A stretch of 64,000 nucleotides of DNA from Companilactobacillus jidongensis (GTDB taxonomy: Bacteria; Bacillota; Bacilli; Lactobacillales; Lactobacillaceae): NCBI RefSeq assembly GCF_003946575.1, contig NZ_RHOP01000009.1:37075-101074 (forward strand), written 5' to 3'. Shown here in pieces: positions 8,176 to 17,089 of the stretch. Each line of letters opens with the position of its first letter. Position 1 is the first letter of the stretch. The position numbers and the translations under genes were made by a program. The notes under the pieces are model-generated. The model was not told the origin of the DNA, did not search any database, and saw only the letters and a list, made by a program, of their open reading frames with translations.

Positions 8176-10824
8176 TTATTGAATTTTAACTGCATCTGCA
8201 CGGACGAATTCATCAGTAGCAACACGATAATATTCAACGCCATCAATATTCACAGTTCTATCTGTTTTATAGACCCCGTTTGTTGGTAAATTATCTACTA
8301 AAAGATTTCCATGTTCATCGTACAAATTAGTTTGTTGAGTAGTATCGACCAAAGTTTCATCGTACTCATATTCATAAACTTGATCAGCACTAACGAACTC
8401 ATTAGTTGCCACTCGGTAATACTTTGAACCATTAATAATTGCCGTTCTGTCAGATTTCCAATCGGTTCCAGACTTCAAGGCTCGATTCAAAGTTTTCCCT
8501 TCAGCATTTAATAAAATACCGTCGATGCTTTGATATACACGCACATATGACTTGTCAGCTGCATAGATGTATACATCATCTGCCTTGACCCACTGATTAG
8601 CGCCAACACGATAGTATGTTACACCATCAAGTACTAATTTCTTGTCATTCTTCCAACCCGTATCTGGTGCTAATGTTTTACCATCCAAAACATTACCATC
8701 CGTATCATACAATTGTGCAGCTGGCTGATCCTTGAATGTAGAAACAGTTTGATCGACTGAGGTTACCACGCCAGCATCAGTATTAGTATCAGTTCCTGAG
8801 CCTGATCCAGAACCTGAGCCACCAGTATTCGTCTCAGGTTTATAAACAGCTGTAATTGAAACAAGATGTGTGGGATCAGGAGTCCTAGGGAAGGCATACC
8901 CGATCCATCCCGCAATGTCCTCTGATAAGTCTTGCAATGTTGCACCAGATGATACGTATAATTGGTTATATTTTGCCACATCACTGTTAATCAAATCGGT
9001 TAAGCTAATATTATTAATTTCATTATACGTAGGATCATCAGTATCAATACCAAATAGATCGGCTAATCCCGTAATTGTTGTTTTGTCAGGATTCAATTCT
9101 CTATTGGCTTCGAAGTTACTCATTGTTACTTTATTGTCACTGGTATCTGTATAACTTGGATTTGGAGCATTCAATAACGATTCAATTTCTGAAGTTTTAA
9201 TAACTTTCCCATTTTCTTCTTCTTCGGTTATATCGACATAAGCTGGATCAATTGCGGGAACTATTACTTGTACAATTGGCGTCTTACCAGCTGAATATTC
9301 GGGAGTAATCACGCTATTGTGGATGTCGTCAAGGGCATCCCCAACACTAACAAATCCAGGCATTGGTTTAAATTGATTCCCCCAATTTGTTGTTATTATT
9401 ACTGCCTTACCCTCAACACCTGTGACCAAACTACCACTTGTATCAATCTGACTATCATTTGCATTTTTTGCATTATACATTAAGTCAATTTGAAACGTTA
9501 CCATGTGTTTTTTATTCAAGATCCAAGTTGTACTAGTTCCATTTGTTCCATCGTACAAATTTTCTAAGTCTGAACTAGAAAGCCATCTGCTGGAATCGGA
9601 TTCATCTATCCAGCCATTTGCACCCAAAGCCGCTCCATCAGTATCAGTCCCTACCCATGCGTCACCTATAGATGAACCTTTTATTGCGTCATCGTTATTC
9701 AACGTAATTGACTCCAATCCAACAGTACCATTCAACATGAAATGCGCACCCATACTAGTCAAATATGGTACAGCCGAACGCATATTGGTATGAGTCAAAT
9801 CCAAACTGCTTAGGCTTGAACAACTCATAAACATTTCCGAAAAGTTGTTTACATTAGTAGTATTCAATCCTGATAAATCAACGCCAGTAAGTGCACTACA
9901 ACGTACGAACATGTCTTGTATGTCAGATACGTTGGGAACTGTGAAACCACCCATAGTAATGGTTGCTAGCTTTGCATCATTGGCAAACATGTATTGCAGA
10001 TCAGTCGGTGAATCGACTGTTGTTTTGAAATTTGAAATGTCAATATTAGTTAAACTGGTACAATTATTAAACATATATGAGTAATTAGTAACATTAGAGG
10101 TATCCAGATTATTTAAACCAGTAATGGTTGTTAGGTTAGTAAAACCATTGAATAGATTCTTCAAGCTTGACCCTGCAGTTACTTTATCCGCAAAATCAAC
10201 TTTTGTCGTGGTGTCTTTGTATGCAGCAAGTGGACTGTTACCTGATGCATCTGATTCCAGTGTGCCACCACTAATTGTCAATATTCCATTGTTTGAAGTA
10301 ATGTTAGCTGCTTGTGCACTTGCGTTTTCCGTAACAGGACTAACGAGAGATGCAGTTTGTGATGGTGTACTGTCATTTTCATTTTGTCCAGCTGTTGATG
10401 CGACAGGAGTCTGAACACTTCTTTGTGTTTGAACTCCTTGTGTCATTGTGTCAGCTGGTTTTGTATCAGAACTATCATTTTCAACTGAAGAATTACTATT
10501 ATTCAAATTTTTAGTATCTGAGCCACTCGTTGACCCTTGAGGTTGTGTTTGAGTGTCCGTGTTTGTCTGATTCTGTGACTGAGTTTTTGCGGTGTCATCA
10601 GTATTATCTGGATCCCCGCTATCATCAGTCTTAGAGTCAGCAACTAATGCTTGCTGTGAATTATCGGTGATACTTGCTTTGACTGTTGTCAAATTAGTCG
10701 CACCAAAAAGTAATGCCCCACCTACAATAGATAGCGTAGATGCAACCACCCAATTTTTGCCTGACTTATAAAGTTTCTTGCGAATAACTGCGTTAGGACT
10801 TCTTTTTAATTGTAAAAATCTCAT
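8176..10824 (-). CDS. BspA-like (DUF285) surface protein with C-terminal SLAP repeats
   Basis: Large secreted protein, about 882 residues. It opens with a KxYKxGKxW-type signal peptide (KKLYKSGKNWVVASTL), followed by a Ser/Thr/Gln-rich low-complexity region to about residue 170. Residues about 200-350 are DUF285 leucine-rich units (FNGFTNLTTITGLNNLDTSN, YMFNNCTSLTNIDISN, MFVRCSALTGVDLSG). A beta-rich middle domain, a GSGSGSGTDT linker and three SLAP-like units (YYRVGANQWV, YYRVATNEFV, YYRVATDEFV) follow. Known DUF285/BspA proteins bind host or bacterial ligands, so adhesion is plausible. The frame extends to GTG 10833, but the ribosome binding site AGGGGA at 10835-10840 abuts it; ATG 10824 has proper spacing and is chosen. 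Confidence 0.85.
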   Translation of the reverse strand: MRFLQLKRSPNAVIRKKLYKSGKNWVVASTLSIVGGALLFGATNLTTVKASITDNSQQALVADSKTDDSGDPDNTDDTAKTQSQNQTNTDTQTQPQGSTSGSDTKNLNNSNSSVENDSSDTKPADTMTQGVQTQRSVQTPVASTAGQNENDSTPSQTASLVSPVTENASAQAANITSNNGILTISGGTLESDASGNSPLAAYKDTTTKVDFADKVTAGSSLKNLFNGFTNLTTITGLNNLDTSNVTNYSYMFNNCTSLTNIDISNFKTTVDSPTDLQYMFANDAKLATITMGGFTVPNVSDIQDMFVRCSALTGVDLSGLNTTNVNNFSEMFMSCSSLSSLDLTHTNMRSAVPYLTSMGAHFMLNGTVGLESITLNNDDAIKGSSIGDAWVGTDTDGAALGANGWIDESDSSRWLSSSDLENLYDGTNGTSTTWILNKKHMVTFQIDLMYNAKNANDSQIDTSGSLVTGVEGKAVIITTNWGNQFKPMPGFVSVGDALDDIHNSVITPEYSAGKTPIVQVIVPAIDPAYVDITEEEENGKVIKTSEIESLLNAPNPSYTDTSDNKVTMSNFEANRELNPDKTTITGLADLFGIDTDDPTYNEINNISLTDLINSDVAKYNQLYVSSGATLQDLSEDIAGWIGYAFPRTPDPTHLVSITAVYKPETNTGGSGSGSGSGTDTNTDAGVVTSVDQTVSTFKDQPAAQLYDTDGNVLDGKTLAPDTGWKNDKKLVLDGVTYYRVGANQWVKADDVYIYAADKSYVRVYQSIDGILLNAEGKTLNRALKSGTDWKSDRTAIINGSKYYRVATNEFVSADQVYEYEYDETLVDTTQQTNLYDEHGNLLVDNLPTNGVYKTDRTVNIDGVEYYRVATDEFVRADAVKIQ

Positions 10825-10916
10825 ATTATTCACGTCCCCTTTTTGTATCTATTGTATATCAATCTAATGTAAAAATGAGTACCGTTTTCATAATTATGGC
10901 ATATATTTTAAACAAT

Positions 10917-10962
10917 AAAAAATGATATCTGCAGACTTCATAATCGCAAATATCATTTTTTA
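10917..10962. terminator. Terminator of the esterase operon
   Basis: AAAAAATGATAT at 10917-10928 is complementary to ATATCATTTTTT at the right end. The long loop lowers confidence. Confidence 0.55.
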
Positions 10963-10965
10963 ATT

Positions 10966-12003
10966 TTATAATCTCTTGGCACATTCATAGATAGCATCTT
11001 CACTAGCGGCTGCTTTGCCGACTAGATTCAAGAATGCATGTGACATACCGCCATAGCGGATATATGTGGCATCACAACCTGCCATGCCTAATTTTTCAAT
11101 GAATGCTTCATCTTGCAAACGGAATGGATCATATTCACCCGTCAATACTGTAACTTTCTTAAAGAGCGATGCATCACAGAACATTGGTGAAACTATCGGT
11201 GCATTAAGATTTATATCTTGTTCAGGTAAATATAACTCCGTCATTTTTTTGTCCAATTGCTTGAAGACTTCGTAACTTGCATGCAGCACATCACGTTGTT
11301 CATCAATAATTGGAATACGTGAATCATCCCATAGTCCGCCTTCAAGATCTGAACCATGAATTATTGTTGGGTAGAATAGTAGCTGACTGGATATATCACA
11401 TATCCCCATATAATGACTTAGCTGACTCAATCCCAATGCCATGGAACCCCCGGCGGAATCCCCTGCAAGTGTAATATCATGTTTTGTTTTTACAACCAAC
11501 GATAATACTGAGAGGCAATCCCAGAGTCCAAACGGATATGGATTTTCTGGAGCCAATCCATAATCAACTGTGTAAATAGTGCCATTGAATCTCGTTGCCA
11601 AAAGTCTCAGCGGAATTAATGAATCTTCTGCACTACCACCATAATATGCGCCACCATGGATGTATATAAGTGCACGATTATTATCTTCACAGCCCTTCTT
11701 ATATATTCTCAGATAGCGGACCTTACGTCCCAATTCATACGAATAACGAGAATCTACACAGATATTTGGATATTGCATCTCAGGAATCGGTGCTGGTTCT
11801 GTACCTGCACGAAGTACTGTCAAGTCATTGGATAATACTGGATTATCAACAATTCCCTTCAAGTCATTCCATGTATTGGTCTCATACGAGTGAGCATCTA
11901 CACGATCCTTAATGACCATATTTACATCCTCTAAGCGCGGAACTTCGACTGGTTCAACACGTTTAAGACGATTCAATTCTGTCAAATAATTACTTGTGAT
12001 CAT
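10966..12003 (-). CDS. Alpha/beta hydrolase, hormone-sensitive-lipase family esterase
   Basis: Cytoplasmic carboxylesterase of 345 residues acting on short acyl or acetyl esters. The oxyanion-hole motif HGGAYYGG lies near residue 115 and the nucleophile elbow GDSAGG near 181-186, both hallmarks of the HSL (family IV) group. The acid is probably Asp in GEYDPF and the base His in GGMSHAF near the C terminus, giving a complete triad. No signal peptide. It follows the GPH-type symporter by 25 bases, so the two are almost certainly co-transcribed; the pair may import a glycoside and remove an ester group from it. The cre-like site upstream of the symporter would place both under catabolite control. 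Substrate unknown. Confidence 0.85.
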   Translation of the reverse strand: MITSNYLTELNRLKRVEPVEVPRLEDVNMVIKDRVDAHSYETNTWNDLKGIVDNPVLSNDLTVLRAGTEPAPIPEMQYPNICVDSRYSYELGRKVRYLRIYKKGCEDNNRALIYIHGGAYYGGSAEDSLIPLRLLATRFNGTIYTVDYGLAPENPYPFGLWDCLSVLSLVVKTKHDITLAGDSAGGSMALGLSQLSHYMGICDISSQLLFYPTIIHGSDLEGGLWDDSRIPIIDEQRDVLHASYEVFKQLDKKMTELYLPEQDINLNAPIVSPMFCDASLFKKVTVLTGEYDPFRLQDEAFIEKLGMAGCDATYIRYGGMSHAFLNLVGKAAASEDAIYECAKRL

Positions 12004-12028
12004 AATGTCCTCCCTAATAATTTATTAA

Positions 12029-13405
12029 TTATGCTTCAGCAACTTTTGCGTGATCCTTTTTTGCTTTTGCTTCAGCCATTTCTTTCTTTTCGTTCAAGTT
12101 ATAGAACACGAGAATTATCATAATCAATACGGCTAATATAATTGGAAGCCAGACAAAGTTAATATCGATAGCCAATTGAGCTTTGGCAGCTTGTGTCTTA
12201 GCTGTAGACTGAAAACCTCCCCACGTTAAGATCCAACCTGATAGAGCACCACCAATACCCATACCAATCTTAGCTCCAACAACAGGAACTGATGATAAGA
12301 ATCCTGGTTCTTCAATGTGCAAATGTGTTCTTGCATACTCAACCGTGTCCGCAATCATAACAAAGGCGATTGTGAAGACTGAACCCATGGCAATCATGGT
12401 AATACCATTACCGATGAATAATAGTGGTAGGTTCTGTGATTTTTGACCGAGAGGCATGAGAATCTCACCAATAATGAAGACAACTAGTGATACATCCATA
12501 ACATCACGGTTCTTGAATTTCTTTGAAAGGATCGGAGCAAGCAAGTTACCAGGTACAGCAAAGATCGTCATACCTAAGAACAAACCAACAATTGCTGGGC
12601 TCTTATAAACATAGTTAATGTAGAAAACACCTGAGGCCATTCTTACTACCCAGAATGTTTGGATACAGATAAAACTCAATGTGAGAATTACCCAAGGACG
12701 ATTCTTAAAGGCACCTTTGAATGATTCTTTGACTGATAAATGTCCTTTAATCTCCTCTTGGCCATCTTCGTCACTAATATCTCTTTCTCTTAAATTCAAG
12801 AATGCAAGGAAGAAACATGCAGCGATTACTAATCCAACAACAGCGCCCCAAATCGCGAAACCTGTTTGTTGATTCTTACCACCAAAAAAACTAACCATTG
12901 GTAGTGTGACAGCACCGATAACAGCTGTACCAGTATTTGTCAGAACCATTCTGGCAGATGCTAGATTAGCACGCTCGTCGGCATCATTTGTTAAACTTGG
13001 CAAGATAGCAGTAATAGGTGTATTAGATCCTGAATAAATCAAACTGAATATTGTATATATAACACTGATCCAGATCATTTGAATAGTCTTATTGCCACCA
13101 AATGATGGATTGAAGAATAATAGAAATGCAAGAATTCCTAATGGAATACCAAACCATAGGAAGTATGGTCTTGCCTTACCATATTTAGAATGAGTATGAT
13201 CAATTAAAAAACCGAAGAACATTCCATCGAAGGCATCAACGAAACGAACTAACAAGAATAATGTTCCGACAAATGCAGCTGATATTCCGAGAACAGTCGT
13301 GTAATAAAATAATAGATACAAACCGACCATTTGCCAGATTAAATTTCCAGCCATATCAGTCATTCCATAGAATATACGTTGTTTCCATAGCTGTAACTTG
13401 TTCAT
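12029..13405 (-). CDS. GPH-family (MFS) sugar:cation symporter
   Basis: Glycoside-pentoside-hexuronide:cation symporter, 458 residues and about 12 membrane helices. The N terminus (LWKQRIFYGMTDMAGNLIWQM) and the segment DAFDGMFFGFLIDHTHSKYGKARPYFLW are characteristic of the family, which carries lactose, melibiose, xylosides or glucuronides. No PTS IIA-like tail is present, unlike LacS. A lysine-rich C terminus ends the protein. Start ATG 13405 has AGAAGGAGG upstream. A 15-base inverted repeat at 13428-13467 lies between promoter region and start, and a cre-like site at 13560-13573, both consistent with sugar-regulated expression. First gene of a two-gene operon with the esterase. Confidence 0.87.
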   Translation of the reverse strand: MNKLQLWKQRIFYGMTDMAGNLIWQMVGLYLLFYYTTVLGISAAFVGTLFLLVRFVDAFDGMFFGFLIDHTHSKYGKARPYFLWFGIPLGILAFLLFFNPSFGGNKTIQMIWISVIYTIFSLIYSGSNTPITAILPSLTNDADERANLASARMVLTNTGTAVIGAVTLPMVSFFGGKNQQTGFAIWGAVVGLVIAACFFLAFLNLRERDISDEDGQEEIKGHLSVKESFKGAFKNRPWVILTLSFICIQTFWVVRMASGVFYINYVYKSPAIVGLFLGMTIFAVPGNLLAPILSKKFKNRDVMDVSLVVFIIGEILMPLGQKSQNLPLLFIGNGITMIAMGSVFTIAFVMIADTVEYARTHLHIEEPGFLSSVPVVGAKIGMGIGGALSGWILTWGGFQSTAKTQAAKAQLAIDINFVWLPIILAVLIMIILVFYNLNEKKEMAEAKAKKDHAKVAEA

Positions 13406-13427
13406 AGTATTTCCTCCTTCTGATAGA

Positions 13428-13467
13428 CAAGATATTGATAATTTATTTTTTGATTATCAATATCTTG
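13428..13467 (-). promoter_or_regulatory. Inverted repeat upstream of the GPH symporter
   Basis: CAAGATATTGATAAT at 13428-13442 has an exact complement at 13453-13467 across a 10-base loop. Each arm contributes to a TATCAA-N4-TTGATA-like dyad, so this could be a paired operator for a local repressor, or an mRNA leader hairpin just before the ribosome binding site. Confidence 0.6.
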
Positions 13468-13559
13468 ATATCTTTTTCATCTATATTATATATCCTGTTT
13501 AAACAAATGCAAAACAAAAAGCGTAATTATTTTTTACAAAAGTTGAGTTTTTGTTGATA

Positions 13560-13573
13560 TAACAGCGTTTACA
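13560..13573 (-). promoter_or_regulatory. cre-like site (CcpA)
   Basis: Minus-strand TGTAAACGCTGTTA matches the consensus TGWAANCGNTNWCA at all fixed positions but one. It is about 155 bases before the symporter start. Confidence 0.5.
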
Positions 13574-13828
13574 CAAATATTTTAGTAAACAAATAATTTG
13601 CTTTGAACTATACAGAAAGTAAATATGACTGAAGAATTGGTTAATCAAACTTTCTTCACAATTAATTAATACTTATTACTTATTTATTCAATAATTTTTT
13701 CATACTTCAGCACTACTATATATACATAATCAAATACGAAAGATATTTGGTTATCCTCCCCCGTAACACAAAAATTATTTTTGATACCAGTAAGGATTGA
13801 TGTCAATGAAGATGAATTTAAAATAGTA

Positions 13829-13862
13829 AACCCCAGTGGAATAGCTGTCCACTGGGGTTCTT
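13829..13862 (-). terminator. Terminator of the HAD hydrolase gene
   Basis: Perfect GC-rich arms AACCCCAGTGGA (13829-13840) and TCCACTGGGGTT (13848-13859). Confidence 0.8.
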
Positions 13863-13865
13863 TGT

Positions 13866-14678
13866 TTATTCAAAAATAAATTTGTCCATTGCCTTAGAGA
13901 TGCCATCATTTACATTAGAATCAGTTATATAATCTGCATGTTCTTTGGCCTGATTCGTACCATTCTTCATACATATGGCCGTTCCAGCATAATCAAACAT
14001 GGCAATATCATTTCTCTCATCACCAAACGCCATAACTTCACTGGCCAATATATTTAGGTGTTCCGCCAAGCTGCGTAGTCCGGTCCCTTTATTAGCTCTT
14101 TTGTTCATGACAGCTAAGAAAACTGTCCCTTCTCTAATGACACTGAATTGTTCACCCAAATCACTTATAACAACTGGTTCATCTATATTCAAATCTTCTT
14201 GTTCACCTACAAAATCAAATTTAGCAGCAGTAAAATCGTCCGGCAGATCTTTAGGATCTCTTACAAAGATCCCGGCGTGATTTTCCCATGCTTGAAGTAC
14301 CGCCACACGGCTAATATCATGATTACCAGTATAAACGTTGCTGTCCGGATCTAACGAATAATATTGAATACCATTTTTATCAGCATAATTAACCAATCGA
14401 CGATATTCACTTTTGTTTATTAGATGTTTAGTTATCGTTCGTCCAGCAACAGATTCCACGATTGCACCATTGTACGTTACAACATATTGATCATCACCCG
14501 ATATACCCAGTTCATTCAAATACTCACTTACCCCGGCCAACGGTCGACCAGTACACATAACAATCTTTATTCCCATTGATAAAGCACGTTTGACAGCAGC
14601 CTTACTAGATTTCAAAATCATTTTATTAGAGTCCAACAAGGTATTATCCATATCAAATGCGATTAATTTAATACTCAT
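13866..14678 (-). CDS. Cof-type HAD hydrolase (sugar phosphatase-like)
   Basis: Haloacid-dehalogenase phosphatase with a C2B cap, 270 residues, of the Cof/YidA group that dephosphorylates sugar phosphates and other small phosphates. Motif I is FDMDNTLL (nucleophile Asp9, acid Asp11), motif II the TGRP region near residue 43, motif III a Lys in NKRANKG, and motif IV FGDERND near residue 216. Cytoplasmic and Mg-dependent by family. The O-acetyltransferase gene lies upstream on the same strand, separated by about 60 bases that hold the tail of a second Cof-type gene, so this region once carried two such phosphatases. Physiological substrate cannot be inferred. Confidence 0.9.
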   Translation of the reverse strand: MSIKLIAFDMDNTLLDSNKMILKSSKAAVKRALSMGIKIVMCTGRPLAGVSEYLNELGISGDDQYVVTYNGAIVESVAGRTITKHLINKSEYRRLVNYADKNGIQYYSLDPDSNVYTGNHDISRVAVLQAWENHAGIFVRDPKDLPDDFTAAKFDFVGEQEDLNIDEPVVISDLGEQFSVIREGTVFLAVMNKRANKGTGLRSLAEHLNILASEVMAFGDERNDIAMFDYAGTAICMKNGTNQAKEHADYITDSNVNDGISKAMDKFIFE

Positions 14679-14681
14679 TTA

Positions 14682-14743
14682 CTATCCCTCTTTATTCAGA
14701 ATTGTCTGTATATAATTGGCAACTCCATCTTCATCCTCTAATT
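14682..14743 (-). pseudogene. C-terminal remnant of a second Cof-type HAD gene
   Basis: Directly after the acetyltransferase stop, another minus-strand frame reads KLEDEDGVANYIQTILNKEG then stop. This matches the conserved C-terminal helix of Cof-type phosphatases (NDEDGVA-K-L), equivalent to NVNDGISKAMDKF in the intact neighbour. Nothing upstream of it survives, so it looks like the last 20 codons left after a deletion that joined the acetyltransferase to this point. Short, so coincidence is not excluded. Confidence 0.55.
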
Positions 14744-15346
14744 TTCAAAATATTTTTGTTTTTCAAGTTTCCAAGCTTTTTTATCATTTTCATTTATCTC
14801 ACGTAGCACGCGACAGGGATTACCAACCGCAATAACATTATCAGGAATATCCTTGGTAACCACTGAACCAGAACCAATGACAACATTGCTTCCAATAGTA
14901 ATACCTGGATTGACGATAACACCGCCACCAATCCAAACATCATCCCCAATTACAATAGGTTTGCCATACTCATAAGCCTCATTCCGAATGACTGCATCGA
15001 TCGGGTGTCCGGCGGTATACAGTCCGACTCGTGGACCAAACATGACGTTTTTACCAATTGTAATTGTTGCAATATCGAGAAAAATACAATCGTAATTAGC
15101 GTAAAAATCTTCACCAATTGTTGTGTGTATTCCGTAATCAGTATGAAATGGTGGTTCGAAGTACACATTATCGCCAGTATTGCCAAACAACTTTTTCAGC
15201 AAGTCATGACGAATGTCGCTGTCATCTTCAGTTGTCTGATTATATAGCCGAGTTATGCTTTTAGCACGATGTGAGTCCTTAGCCAACTCTGAATCACTGG
15301 CGATATAGAGATCTCCAGCCAACATTTTTTCTTTTTGTGAGCGCAT
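14738..15346 (-). CDS. Sugar O-acetyltransferase (maltose/galactoside type)
   Basis: Left-handed beta-helix acetyltransferase of the LacA/Maa group, about 202 residues, transferring acetyl from acetyl-CoA to a sugar hydroxyl. The N-terminal Mac domain (QKEKMLAGDLYIASDSEL) is followed by hexapeptide repeats, with the catalytic His in TAGHPIDA and the CoA-side motif IGDDVWIGGGVIVNPGITIG. The open frame begins at a TTG (15364), but GAAAGG upstream places ATG 15346 at 10-base spacing, which is chosen. It abuts the HAD remnant and then the intact HAD gene. Such enzymes are thought to detoxify non-metabolised sugars. Confidence 0.88.
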   Translation of the reverse strand: MRSQKEKMLAGDLYIASDSELAKDSHRAKSITRLYNQTTEDDSDIRHDLLKKLFGNTGDNVYFEPPFHTDYGIHTTIGEDFYANYDCIFLDIATITIGKNVMFGPRVGLYTAGHPIDAVIRNEAYEYGKPIVIGDDVWIGGGVIVNPGITIGSNVVIGSGSVVTKDIPDNVIAVGNPCRVLREINENDKKAWKLEKQKYFEN

Positions 15347-15442
15347 ATTATTTTTACCTTTCAAATTTGTAAATCGTTTACAATTTAAATTGTATCATTT
15401 GTAGGTAAAGAAAAAACACCCACAATGTGAGTGTTAAATTAA

Positions 15443-16549
15443 CTAATCAACTAAGCTGTCAGGCATCATTCCTGTTAAGAAATCCCAAGTACCATTACTA
15501 ATCTGATAAGTATCTTGATCCATTCTTGATAACTTATGATTAACCAACTCTTCATGACCAGCGAAGACTTTACCAACAAAATGTGGTTCGAGTAACATTT
15601 GAATACCAACGCCAATTAATTCAGCATTATCCAGCACGCCCTCAGCTTGTTCTTTGCCTTGAACGCCACCGATACCGATCAATGGGATGCGTCCGTTGAT
15701 TTGATCATGAACATAAGCAAGAACCGACTTATCCTTGTAATCATCACTGACAGAGACACGTTTATAGTCATTTTCAGATAAGTGTAAGTAATCCAATGGT
15801 TTATCAGCTAATTTATCAACTAAGTACATCGTATCTGACATACGAATGCCGGGATTCTCGTATTCCTCAGGTGAGAATCTATATCCAACGATGAAGTCTT
15901 TAACATCAGACTTATCAACAACATCTAATACTCCATCTACGAGTTCATCAATGAAGTGATAGCGTTTCTCCAGACTCCCACCCCACTCGTCATCACGACG
16001 ATTAGAATGTGGTGAGAAAAATTGTTGGATAATATAAGTATTAGCACCGTGTAATTCAACACCGTCAAATCCAGCTTCAATCGCACGTTGGGTTGCCTTC
16101 TTAAAGTTTTCAATCAACTCTTTAACCTCGGCAGATTCCATTGCACGTGGGGTTTCAGCACCCGGACGCTCTGCGGCAACTGCACTTGCCGAAACTGGTT
16201 GAACGCCATGAAGAACACCAGAGTCAGTCATCCGGCCAGCATGGAAGATTTGAAGAATTGCTTTTGTTCCATTTTTCTTGATTCCAGCAGCTAACTTAGC
16301 AAGTCCAGGAATGAATTTATCGTCAGCAACACTAAGTTCACCGTCCCAGCCCTTACCATTATCTTGAACATTAGCGGCACCCGTAATGATCGCACCAATT
16401 TCTCCAGCTCGTGAACTATAATAACTCACTTCATCATTTGTAACTGTTCCATCGAAAAAACTCATCTTGGTTGTCATTGGAGACATCATAAAACGATTCT
16501 TCAACGTCAAACCACGTCTAAATGTTAATGAGTCTGTCATTTTTGTCAT
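15443..16549 (-). CDS. NADH:flavin oxidoreductase, old yellow enzyme family
   Basis: FMN-dependent ene-reductase-type TIM barrel, 368 residues. The N terminus (LKNRFMMSPMTTKMS) and the FMN/substrate-binding motifs (ILQIFHAGRM, FDGVELHGANTYIIQQFFSP, WGGSLEKRYHF) are characteristic; the usual HGAHGYL is HGANTYI here. It lacks the C-terminal iron-sulphur and FAD domains of dienoyl-CoA reductases, so it is a single-domain form. A 14-base palindrome at 16586-16599 lies in its promoter region and a MarR gene is directly upstream on the same strand, as in MhqR/YodB-type electrophile regulons. A role in reducing quinones or electrophilic enones is a reasonable inference. Confidence 0.88.
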   Translation of the reverse strand: MTKMTDSLTFRRGLTLKNRFMMSPMTTKMSFFDGTVTNDEVSYYSSRAGEIGAIITGAANVQDNGKGWDGELSVADDKFIPGLAKLAAGIKKNGTKAILQIFHAGRMTDSGVLHGVQPVSASAVAAERPGAETPRAMESAEVKELIENFKKATQRAIEAGFDGVELHGANTYIIQQFFSPHSNRRDDEWGGSLEKRYHFIDELVDGVLDVVDKSDVKDFIVGYRFSPEEYENPGIRMSDTMYLVDKLADKPLDYLHLSENDYKRVSVSDDYKDKSVLAYVHDQINGRIPLIGIGGVQGKEQAEGVLDNAELIGVGIQMLLEPHFVGKVFAGHEELVNHKLSRMDQDTYQISNGTWDFLTGMMPDSLVD

Positions 16550-16585
16550 TGATAATTACCTTCTTTTATTTAAATCGGATATAGT

Positions 16586-16599
16586 TGCATGCACATGCA
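16586..16599 (-). promoter_or_regulatory. Putative MarR operator
   Basis: TGCATGCACATGCA is a perfect dyad about 40 bases upstream of the oxidoreductase start, with AT-rich -10-like sequence beside it. The adjacent MarR protein is the natural candidate to bind. Confidence 0.55.
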
Positions 16600-16639
16600 T
16601 ATAATATATTAAAGAAATACGTAATGCAAATATTTTTTG

Positions 16640-17011
16640 CTACAATTCCTTTTTTAACACACCAGCAACCTTTGATGCATATTCCTTCAAAGTGTTCTCA
16701 CCCTTTGCCGTTAAATGAATATACACTCCACGTTTATCCTTATCACAGATACTACGTTCGATAACACCGCATTCTTTAGCTTCCAGTCTCGCAATCAATC
16801 GTGACATTGCGCTTTGACTGAGTCCAACTAACTCTTGTAATTTTTGAAGTCTTAACTTCTTGTTTTCTTCTTGATTCAAAAAATACAAAACATAAAATTC
16901 ATTTAAAGCTAATGATTCATTCGCACCGGATAACTCATGCTCCAATGAATTCTCAATTTGCTTTTGCTTTCGAACAAATTCAAACCAACGTTCGATTATC
17001 TCATTATTCAA
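16640..17011 (-). CDS. MarR family regulator
   Basis: Winged-helix repressor of about 123 residues. The recognition segment LQKLQELVGLSQSAMSRLIARLE and the wing (VIERSICDKDKRGVYIHLTAKG, with the conserved D-R) are typical. The frame runs to GTG 17029, but AGGGAG at 17019-17024 fits TTG 17011 (7-base spacing), which is chosen. No redox-type cysteine near the N terminus is seen, though one lies before the wing (KECGVIERS) and another in it (ICDKD), so thiol sensing remains possible. Divergent neighbours are absent; the downstream old-yellow-enzyme gene, with a palindrome in its promoter, is the likely target. Confidence 0.85.
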   Translation of the reverse strand: MNNEIIERWFEFVRKQKQIENSLEHELSGANESLALNEFYVLYFLNQEENKKLRLQKLQELVGLSQSAMSRLIARLEAKECGVIERSICDKDKRGVYIHLTAKGENTLKEYASKVAGVLKKEL

Positions 17012-17051
17012 GATTTCACTCCCTATCACTTCAAGAATACATTATGATATT

Positions 17052-17078
17052 AAAAAAGTGCCACCGTCAAGTGACACC
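17052..17078 (-). terminator. Terminator of the MFS gene
   Basis: GTGTCAC pairs with GTGGCAC (one G-U) and is followed by a six-T tract on the minus strand. Confidence 0.7.
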
Positions 17079-17089
17079 CCTCAATAATA

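Larger units (their letters stand above)
13406..13865. other. 460-base intergenic region with regulatory sites
   Basis: No gene seen. It contains the inverted repeat at 13428-13467, a cre-like site at 13560-13573 and the HAD terminator at 13829-13862. The remainder is AT-rich and I see no coding remnant in it. Confidence 0.6.

Noticed and set aside
10876..10895. cre-like TGAAAACGGTACTC before the DUF285 gene
   Set aside because: The last three consensus positions do not match, so it is below my cut.
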